From Calamus simplicifolius (lineage: Eukaryota; Streptophyta; Magnoliopsida; Arecales; Arecaceae), in contig UESW01004381.1 of the NCBI GenBank assembly GCA_900491605.1, forward strand, positions 821,162 to 885,161: a stretch of DNA of 64,000 nucleotides. The letters run 5' to 3'. Below the pieces are notes generated by a model. It searched no databases. It was not told where the DNA came from and saw only the letters and a list, made by a program, of their open reading frames with translations. Both the position numbers and the translations under genes were made by a program. Numbering within the stretch: the stretch's first letter is position 1; each line of letters starts with the position of its first letter. This document shows positions 56,665 to 64,000 of the stretch, one piece after another.

Positions 56665-59568
56665 ATGGCGATGAGCCCAGACGACGTGGCCTCCGAGATC
56701 GTTGCTAAGGACTTGGGGAGGATTCATCAACGGTATGGCTTGCCCTTGGACATCATCCTACGGGTGCCAGAACCCGAAGACAGGGTTACTCGAGATTTAG
56801 AGTTCGGGGTCTTCATCTACGAAGACAGTTTGAAGGCGGGTCTTCGTTTTCCTCTCCATCCCCTGGTTAAGGAGATCATGACCCACTACAACATCAGCCC
56901 ATCAATGGTGGCTCCGAACAGTTGGCGGAATGTCATCGGGTTCATCTCGATGTGTCATCAGATTCGGATCGTTGCCACCCTTCCCCTTTTTCGCGCCTGC
57001 TACCACTTGATTCCCAGGAGGAGATCGGAGTGGCCGTACATCGGGCCCCAGAAATCCTTCAACGTGATCGCGGATAAGCTCTCTTCCATCAAGGGGTGGA
57101 AGAGTCGGTTTGTCATCGTGGAAGGGAACGTCGGCTCCGACTTCCCTCGGAGATGGGGGGATGTTGTAAGGGATGCGGAGACGCATCCGGCCTTGTCGGC
57201 GCAGGAAGAGGAGGACTTGGATGTCCTCCGCAATGGGCAGGTGTTTTCGGCTAACGACCTGCTATCGGAGGGGGCCCTCTTCGCAGCCGGGCTCAGCCCC
57301 TTGGACCCGCAAGGTGAGTCTCTTTCGTGCCGTGTATCTTTTTCGATTAGTGTGCTTGATTCTGAGTATGTGTGCTTTGATGTGGCAGCCGCAAGGTCGG
57401 CATTATCGAGCCTCTCCAAGAGGAAGAGAGGGAAGCGTCCCGGGGAAGGTAGCGGCGCGGACAGCGGCCGGCCCGTAAAAAGGGCTCATGCTTCCGCGAG
57501 GAGTCCGCCGGATGCCGGGGCAGTTATGGCAGAAGCGCCGGGGGCGAAGGAGAGCCCGGGGAGGGAGGTTATGGCCTCCGATCCTCTCGTGTTGGAGATA
57601 TCGGACAGCTCAGATGAGGCTCCGATGGCTCACCCGACCGCGTCCCCCCTGAAAGAGGAAACGACGGCGGATTTAGAAGAGGGGACTGCTGTTGAGGAGG
57701 TTCAGGGGGAACTTTCTCTCGGCCTCTCTGCAGGGGAACACGGTAGCAGTGAGGCAGGTCAGACTGAGGCTTCGGGGGAGCCTGCGGAGGAGACACAAGT
57801 GGTGGAACAGGCCAGGATTTCGGAGGGCTGGTGGCGGACACACAAATGGTGGTCATCGAGGAAGAGGCGTCGAAGGAGGGGACGCAGCAAGGTGGGAGCC
57901 CCGCATTGGGGGCTTCTTCGAGAAAGGTTTTGGGGAGGCTTCTTGGGCTAGCCGAATTATCTGAGGAAACCCAAGCCAGAGCCTTGACGGAGGAGGCCGG
58001 GAGATTGAAGGCCTCTCAAGCGGAGGCCGCCCAGGCTGGTCCCTCAGGTGGGGTTGGTCCATCCGGCAGTTTGGACGCTAGTATTGAGGAGGCATTCTCT
58101 GCCATGATTAGGTCGGCCTTATATCCGGGCGCGGATCCCTCGGCGGACAAGTTTGCCGACCTGGGGCTGGTCGATGCTGCGTTTGGGCAGCAAGGCATGG
58201 CAGAGAGTATCCATCTTCTTCCCGACATCGATAACACAACATTGATGAGGATGACCCGGGCCTATGCCTCGCGGGTGAGCTATTTTTCTTGTGCGATAGA
58301 CGTTTCTCGATTGATCCCAACGTGGCCTCTTATTCAATTTTTGCTTTTTTTGCTTTCCCGGGCGATTTGCTGGCGCTTGAGTTTGGCGACGGGGGCCAGT
58401 GTCTAGGCTCGGAGGGAGAATGTCGAGCTCCAGTCGCGGCTGAAGGTGTCTGAGCAGTTTGAAGAGCTCATGGACACGATGGATAGGAACTTGAAGGGGG
58501 CAAGGGCGGCACACCAGGTCGCTCTGGCTGAGGTGTCCAAGCATAAGCGCAGGGTGGAGGAGTTAGAGGAACTCCTGGCGAAGAACGACAATGCGTGCTT
58601 GGAGTTGGCCAGAATTGAGTCAAAGCACTCCGCGGAGGTGGCGGCGATGTGGCGGGAACACGGCGAAAGTATGAGCCGGCTGGGGAGAGAGGCCGACGAG
58701 GAAAGAAGGCATTTGGCGGGGATGCTCGGCGAAGTGGAGGGGCGACTGAAGCGCCGCGATAGCGAGATTGCCCATTTGAAAGAGGGCGCTAAGTGGGACC
58801 AGGGAACGATAGCTCGGGTGAGCGGCGAATTATCCCAAGCCCGGAGGGATATCGAGGCCAGACAGCTGAAGATCAGCGCTCTGCAGGAGAGGGTCGAGCT
58901 GGTATGGGTTGACAGGTCGAGAGCCAGGAGCGAGGCGGAAGAGATGGCCAAGAGGTTGGCCGAGCGAGAGGCAGAGGTACGCTCTTATTTTTCCCTTTTT
59001 TTTTTACTACTGGGTTCTCGCGGTGCCGATTTGATTTTGGATTTTTCGGATGGTGAAGATGGAGTCGAAGGTTTGGGCTCTTCAAGGTGAGCTCGTGTCC
59101 GCTCACAGTAGGAGTTCGGAGCTCGAGGCACGGGTTAGCGAGTTCGAGGAGCAAAATATCATTTTGCGGGCCCAAGCCGCAGAGGCCAAGAAACGGGCCG
59201 CTGAGGCCAACATGCAGCTCGCCATACTTAAGGGGAGGCAAGACGCTATGAGCGTAGACGCATTCCATCACGGGATGGAAGAGTGCAAGCAGAGGATACT
59301 CAGTGGGCACCCGGAATGGGACCTTTCTTTTCTGAGCGTCGAAGATTCCGAAGATGGCGAGTCCGCAGAAGAAGATGAAGACGAATACACTGATGCTTCT
59401 GACGCCGAATTTGGCGCCGCCCCTGGCCCCGGCGAAGCTGCAGTTTCTGAGGGGCGGTCGCAGGTTGCCGCCGAGGGGGCGAGAGTATTGGAGAAGGGTG
59501 GGCCTAGTCATACTTCCGCAGATGTAACTGAGGGCCCTCCTAAAGCTGATACAGCTCCTGGTTCTTAA
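56665..59568 (+). pseudogene. Tat-3 antisense gene: Transposase_28-like / coiled-coil protein, nearly intact
   Basis: The start at 56665 (MAMSPDDVASEIVAKDLGR) follows the TATA box. A Transposase_28-type domain runs to about 57170: YGLPLDIILRVPEPEDRV, MVAPNSWRNVIGFISMCHQ, SIKGWKSRFVIVEG. Introns are visible at 57314-57388 (GTGAGT...GGCAG, 75 bp), 58275-58406 (GTGAGC...TCTAG) and from 58976 (GTACGC) to about 59050. The middle is acidic and Ser-rich. A long coiled coil occupies exon 3 (58407-58975, for example KRRVEELEELLAKNDNACLE) and exon 4. The C-terminal motif is AFHHGMEECKQRILSG (about 59260), followed by an acidic tail. The only clear lesion is a frameshift near 57815-57830. The role is unknown; related extra ORFs are known in Tat elements. 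Confidence 0.78.
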
Positions 59569-59754
59569 GTACTGCTCGTGTACCTTCGTTCTTTAGATAT
59601 TTGCCCGACATTTTACAGTGAAAGAATTTCCTGTTTCAATTTAAGTGTCTTTCTTGTGTGATTTCGCTATCGTTTAGCTTCGGTTGTGAACGACCTATGG
59701 TCCCCCTGAGGCTCTTAGGCCATCCTTATCTCGAAACTGAAGGAAAACGTACCG

Positions 59755-60105
59755 GCTAAAGCCGATAGGCAAATCCGGTCGGCTTGGTCCGACGGACGAA
59801 ATGGGTTGGCTAGGGCCGACGGCCAAAATTGGTCGGCTGGGGCCGACAGGCGAAATAGGTCGGCTGGGGCCGACAGATAAAATAGATCGGCTAAGGCTGA
59901 CAGGTAAAATGGGTCGGCTGGGGCCGACAGATAAAATAGATCGGCTAAGGCCAACAGGTAAAATGGGCGGCCGGGGCCGACAGATAAAGTTGGTCGGCTG
60001 GGGCCGACAGGCGAAATAGGTCGGCTGGGGCCGACAGATAAAATAGGTCGGCTGGGGCCGACAGGCGAAATAGGTCGGCTGGGGCCGACAGATAAAATGG
60101 GTCTT
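59755..60105. repeat. Tat-3 array 1 (27-bp hairpin unit)
   Basis: About 13 units of GGTCGGCTGGGGCCGACAG followed by ATAAAATA or GCGAAATA. Each full unit contains GTCGGC and GCCGAC around a 4-base loop. Some units carry unpaired changes (GGCTAAGGCCAAC). Confidence 0.9.
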
Positions 60106-60529
60106 CGCGCTTCCTACCATCCTGCCAGCGCCCTGCTGTCCTGCAGGCAATTCGGTTTTTACTTTACTAGAAGCGGTGATACGGCACAGTGGGGGGCATA
60201 AAGCTGCATCAGAGCTTTCCGGAAGGTGCTCTTTTCCCATGCAGGCTACCTCGTCGCGACGCGCACGCAACCATCCGCTATTGGACAGTACTTTTTCAAA
60301 GGACGATTTCTGAGCCCGTCGGTTTTTAAAGCGTCAGCGGACGATTTCCTGCATTTACTGGCCGTGATTCGGGATCAGGAAGGGATCTCCGTACACGTCA
60401 CAACTAAGGCGGTGGGCTTGGCGCGCAGTGGGGTGCTGCGTTCACCCTGAGGGGCCATGTGGAGGCGTGGGACAGGTGTTTGAATCTCGGGACTCTCAGC
60501 TCTGATAGCTCATCCCGAGTTTTTCCTGT
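60106..60529. other. Unique segment between Tat-3 arrays
   Basis: Mixed-composition DNA with no gene; it precedes the TATA motif at 60531 and could be its upstream promoter region. Confidence 0.4.
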
Positions 60530-60530
60530 C

Positions 60531-60540
60531 TATAAAAAGG
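60531..60540 (+). promoter_or_regulatory. TATA-box candidate, second antisense unit
   Basis: TATAAAAAGG, 61 bp before an ATG at 60601, with AATAAGAGAG-type poly-A-like sequence near 61295. Confidence 0.45.
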
Positions 60541-60600
60541 GGGAGAAGGGGGGTCTCATCTGGTTATCCCCAAAGTGTATTTTCCATCAGAGTTTCCATT

Positions 60601-60864
60601 ATGCTCGCTTCTTTGTTGTTGCAAGTGGGAGGGCCAAGCTTCCTCCCGTGGGCTCCTTGCCGCTGGACAGCTGGGGCGACCGGGGAGCTGCTGAAGAATG
60701 GCTCGCCCTTAGGGGATGAGTCCCGGAGATCACATGGAGAGCGCACATGGGGGGCGCAGAGATCATACGGAGAGCGCACATATGCGCTTCCTGTGCGATC
60801 TCTGCGGCTCCTGCTCGGAGACGCAGGGTCGGAAGTGCATGCGGGCCTCCCATGCCTCGCTTGA
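60601..60864 (+). CDS. Hypothetical 87-aa ORF in Tat-3
   Basis: MLASLLLQVGGPSFLPWAPC begins right after the TATA motif. No similarity recognised, and a short direct repeat (GAGAGCGCACATGGGGGGCG / GAGAGCGCACATATGCGC, 60736-60790) lies within it. An overlapping longer frame (60716-61207) is equally possible. I would not call either a protein without transcript evidence. Confidence 0.2.
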   Translation: MLASLLLQVGGPSFLPWAPCRWTAGATGELLKNGSPLGDESRRSHGERTWGAQRSYGERTYALPVRSLRLLLGDAGSEVHAGLPCLA

Positions 60865-61639
60865 ACTTCTCCTCCTTCCTCGATTTGGATTTCCGGCTCA
60901 GCCGCCTGGGGAATCTTTCATCACACGGGAAGGGGGTGAAGGTGCGCCGTTCGCCGACTCCTTGTCCTTGAGATTCGGCGGGGCGCGGCGGCATGCGCTC
61001 GGTTTGGAGGGCGTTCTAACGCCAAGGTCCGCTGGCTTCCCACCCGCTCACCGAGGGGTCCCCCAGTTGGGTGGTCTGGGATGGCCATCCAGATATCTCG
61101 GTTGGGTCGCCGAGATATCGCCACCACTTGAAGCCAGTCGCAGCTATTGGTCCGTGTCACGGGCAATTATCGGCCCTAACCGACCGGAGGCGATCACGAC
61201 TGTCTAGTTGCCTGAGTTTTGCACTTGCTTTTATTTTACGCATTTCAATGTTCTTGTAACGCCTGTGAGGCATTTGTAACTGATCTTGATCGGCAATAAG
61301 AGAGTTATGTTCTGTTTTTTGATCTCTATCTTTTCTTGTGCCGAACTTGTAGCCATTGTTGTTTGTGGGGTACAAAAGTGTTCCGTTCGTCCTTGGACGA
61401 GGATCTCACGTCACCCGAACTAATCGAGGTTCGTATTCGGCGATTCGTAGATCATTCGGGGAAACACGCCCCTTGCTCTGGTCGGAAACTTGGTGTTTTT
61501 GCGCTTCGCTTTTTCTTTTCTAGAGCCCGATTTATCGTAGGTCGGCCTTGGCCGAAGCTCAGGGAATTCGCACCCCTTTTCGTCATGGTTCAAGGAACCA
61601 GGCACTCTGGATAGTCGAGTTTCGGGGAACATTTTACTT
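60865..61639. other. Unassigned Tat-3 internal segment
   Basis: GC-rich to 61200, then AT-richer with TTTGTAACTGATC and CGGCAATAAGAGAG near 61275-61305, which looks like a transcript end on the plus strand. No domain recognised. Confidence 0.4.
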
Positions 61640-62035
61640 GGCCCTGCCGAGGTTCGAAGAATTTCGTAGCTCGGTCCTGCCGAGGTTTGGAGTATTTTGT
61701 GGCTCGGCCCTGCCGAGGTTCGGAGAACATTTTACTTGGCCCTGCCAAGGTTCGAAGAATCTTGTAGCTCGGCCCTGCCGAGGTTCGGAGATTATGTAGC
61801 TCGGCCCTGCCGAGGTTCGGAGAACATTTTACTTGGCCCTGCCAAGGTTCGGAGAATTTTGTAGCTCGGCCCTACCGAGGTTTGGAGATTTTGTGGCTCG
61901 GCCCTGCCGAGGTTCGGAGAAATTTTACTTGGCCCTGCCAAGGTTCGAAGAATTTGTAGCTCGGCCCTGCCGAGGTTTGGAGATTATTGTAGCTCGGCCC
62001 TGCCGAGGTTCGGAGAATTTTGTAGCTCGGAGGGA
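61640..62035. repeat. Tat-3 array 2 (alternating hairpin units)
   Basis: Units of CTCGGCCCTGCCGAGGTTCG and CTTGGCCCTGCCAAGGTTCG, spaced by 15-20 bp of AT-rich sequence; about 11 units. Same family as array 3. Confidence 0.92.
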
Positions 62036-62370
62036 GCGATTCAGCCGCCGTTGCAGGCCACGGCGTTAGGTCCACGTGGCACTTGATAAAAGGGGGCGCC
62101 CGAGCGGAACGGGCGGCGTATTGTCACGCTTTTATTGGCGATGCTGCTCTTTCCGAGGGGGCAAGTTATCGGCCGAGCGACGGACTTCCACGTTTTTCGA
62201 GGAAGAGGGGCGTATTAAGCAGCCTGGGGAAGCGTCGAATGCGTTTAATGCGTGGGGCGACAGATCGGAAAATGTTCGCCTGGGGAACCCCCGATCAATC
62301 TGCTCGCGCTTATCGATCTTACTCGGGATAGGGCGCGACTCTTTGGATTCCTCACGCATTAGAATGGTGA

Positions 62371-62440
62371 CACGTGGCAAACTCTCATGGGTCGGCGTTT
62401 GCGGCGGCCGATCGGGACACCTGCCTGGCGGGTATAAATA
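62371..62440 (+). promoter_or_regulatory. G-box and TATA promoter of small antisense ORF
   Basis: CACGTG at 62371-62376 (within GACACGTGGCA) and TATAAATA at 62433-62440. The TATA box lies about 53 bp before the ATG at 62493. Confidence 0.6.
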
Positions 62441-62492
62441 TGACCGAGGGGGATTGGTTTCGGCCATCCCTCGGTTTGAGCTCCGAAAAGGA

Positions 62493-62786
62493 ATGGCCTC
62501 TCCAGCGCGATCGTCAAGTGACTCGCATTCCTCACTTAGCAGCCTGCCGCGTTCGGAGGGGAGGTGCACCTCCGTAACTGTCGACGGTCTGAGCCTCGCA
62601 TCGGGCTTCGCGAGCAATGAGCAGCTTGCGAGGACTGCCGAAGAATTCTTGGACGTTTCTGTCAGGGAGGCGGAGGCCTCACGCCGGTTGATAGACCGGC
62701 AGAGGGAGGAAATTATGTCCCTTCGTCAGCAGGTGGCTGACTTGGCGGGACGCCTGGAGGAGTTATTGGCCTCTGGGGGTGACTGA
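62493..62786 (+). CDS. Small antisense coiled-coil protein of Tat-3 (97 aa)
   Basis: MASPARSSSDSHSSLSS begins a Ser-rich N-terminus. Residues about 45-92 form a predicted coiled coil: AEEFLDVSVREAEASRRLI, then QREEIMSLRQQVADLAGRLE, ending LLASGGD. The frame is uninterrupted, and the G-box/TATA pair directly upstream decides this start over longer in-frame starts. The ORF is antisense to the element. No named family recognised. It resembles in style, but not in sequence, the coiled-coil part of the larger antisense protein, so the two might pair; that is inference. Confidence 0.5.
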   Translation: MASPARSSSDSHSSLSSLPRSEGRCTSVTVDGLSLASGFASNEQLARTAEEFLDVSVREAEASRRLIDRQREEIMSLRQQVADLAGRLEELLASGGD

Positions 62787-63244
62787 CTCAGGGCCTCTGC
62801 CCGTTCTTGTTTTTGCTTTTTGCAGTCTCTTTGTAGCTCTCCTCTTTATAAATGAAAGTTGGGTCCACTTTTTGAAGTTCCTCTTCTTAAGAGTTTATGG
62901 CCTTCACTCGTGTAATGAATCAGGGGGTTGGCGCGGCCCCGTCGTTTTTTGCGCGCTGATGTAGGCTCTTGAACGACGGGTTATAGGGGTTACCCGAAAG
63001 ATTTCCAGTGGCAGAGAGGGAAATCGTCTAACTCTGCCTGGGGCCTTTGGCCGACTACGTGGGGCTCGATGGCCTCGAGAATGGGTTTGCCAATGGTGGC
63101 TTCTTCTCGCGCGTCGACGGTTTTTTATTCAACGCGCTCGTTTTAAACCTGGCGAAGTCCTTCGGGGACTATTTGGGGCCGTCGGCTTTGGTCGAGGCCG
63201 TAGGTTTAGACTTTTTTGCTGGGTTTTAGCCCGAATGATTTTTA
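62787..63244. other. 3' flank of small antisense ORF
   Basis: T-rich start (TGTTTTTGCTTTTTGCAG) then CTTTATAAATGAAAG near 62844, plausible as a transcript 3' end on the plus strand. Further right is GC-richer unique DNA without a supported gene. Confidence 0.4.
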
Positions 63245-64000
63245 CCTGGCCTTGCCATGGCTCGGGATTCATCACTCGCCCCGCGAGGTTCGGAGAAATA
63301 TTTTACTTGGCCCTGCCAAGGTTCGAGATTTGTTGCTCGGCCCTGCCGAGGTTCGGAGAATATTTTACTTGGCCCTGCCAAGGTTCGGAGACTTGTTGCT
63401 CGGCCCTGCCGAGGTTCGGAGAAATATTTTACTTGGCCCTGCCAAGGTTCGGAAATTTGTTGCTCGGCCCTGCCGAGGTTCGGAGAAATATTTTACTTGG
63501 CCCTGCCAAGGTTCGGAGAATTTGTTGTTGGCCCTGCCAAGGTTCGGAGATTTTTGCGCCCTGCCGAGGTTCGGAGAATATTTTACTTGGCCCTGCCAAG
63601 GTTCGGAGATATTTTACTTGGCCCTGCCAAGGTTCGGAGATTTGTTGCTCGGCCCTGCCGAGGTTCGGAGAATATTTTACTTGGCCCTGCCAAGGTTCGG
63701 AGAAGGTTCGGAATATTTTACTTGGCCCGCCAGGTTCGGAGACTTGTTGCTCGGCCCTGCCGAGGTTCGGAGAATATTTTACTTGGCCCTGCCAAGGTTC
63801 GGAGATTTGTTGCTCGGCCCTGCCGAGGTTCGGAGAAATTTTTACTGGCCTGCCAAGGTTCGGAGATTTGTTGCTCGGCCCTGCCGAGGTTCGGAGAAAT
63901 ATTTTACTTGGCCTGCCAAGGTTCGGAGATTTGTTGCTTGGCCCTGCCGAGGTCGGAGAAATATTTTACTTGGCCCTGCCAAGGTTCAGAGATTTGTTGC
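63245..64000. repeat. Tat-3 array 3 (alternating hairpin units), continues past window
   Basis: Regular alternation of GCTCGGCCCTGCCGAGGTTC with GAGAAATATTTTA and ACTTGGCCCTGCCAAGGTTC with GGAGATTTGTTG, a dimer of about 65-70 bp, roughly 10 dimers before the window ends. A few units are damaged (63530, 63720, 63945). Confidence 0.95.

Larger units (their letters stand above)
54961..64000 (-). mobile_element. Tat-3: Tat-lineage retrotransposon, reverse orientation, 3' portion
   Basis: The order on the minus-oriented element, read here from its 3' end, is: 3' LTR 54961-56243, polypurine tract, antisense gene (plus strand, 56665-59568), several tandem arrays (59755-64000), then pol, which must lie beyond the window. 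Assignment to Tat rests on the antisense Transposase_28 gene and array arrangement shared with Tat-1 and Tat-2; no pol domain is in view. The 60.1-62.8 kb part contains further promoter-like modules not seen in the other two. Confidence 0.78.

Overview
This window is nuclear plant DNA: intron-bearing genes with GT-AG junctions, Ty3/gypsy Tat-lineage retrotransposons, a CACTA and a Mutator-like DNA transposon, a LINE and MITEs. The host gene family recognised is NADPH:quinone oxidoreductase (NQR, the flavodoxin-like FMN enzyme of plants). I think a monocot, possibly palm-like, is most likely, but that is weak inference. About 85 percent of the window is transposable element or simple/tandem repeat.

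Layout. 1-2256: AT-rich DNA with a 62-bp tandem repeat, an LTR-like TATA segment and a CT-rich 5'UTR-like stretch. 2257-3672: decayed CACTA (En/Spm) element; its terminus at 3672 cuts the protease domain of a Tat retrotransposon (Tat-1), whose pol (3673-7251), 25-bp tandem array, antisense gene and 3' LTR run to about 12907. 12985-15951: intact three-exon NQR gene (copy A, minus strand). 16183-32072: a Mutator-like element (MULE) of about 15.9 kb with a perfect 9-bp target duplication, sitting 223 bp upstream of the NQR-A start codon. It carries a plus-strand DUF1985-like/ULP1 peptidase gene and a convergent minus-strand FAR1/MURA-type transposase gene, a very large field of ACGACACCC-type motifs, and a 5'-truncated LINE nested in the outermost bases of its left terminal repeat. 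32082-39374: AT-rich DNA, a G-rich minisatellite, two back-to-back MITEs and degenerate repeats. 39375-39679: last exon of a second NQR copy (B); its intron, recognisably homologous to that of copy A, is interrupted by a 1.5-kb insertion, a complete 12-kb Tat element (Tat-2, 42742-54783, 5-bp target duplication with one mismatch) and, 177 bp further, the 3' LTR of a third, reverse-oriented Tat element (Tat-3, 54961 to beyond the window end).

Common themes. All three Tat elements carry the same extra module: downstream of pol, a tandem array and then an antisense gene with its own TATA box, encoding an N-terminal gypsy-type 'Transposase_28' domain, a long coiled coil and a conserved C-terminal motif with an invariant Cys. 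Tat-3 has a second small antisense coiled-coil ORF behind a G-box/TATA promoter, and arrays whose units form 6-bp-stem hairpins that stay paired although the sequence alternates. Tat-1 pol and the MULE ULP gene are dead, and most of their stop codons are explained by C-to-T transitions, as expected of cytosine methylation and deamination. The NQR pair is the only clear host coding content; the MULE lies at the promoter of copy A and the retrotransposons expand the intron of copy B to more than 24 kb.
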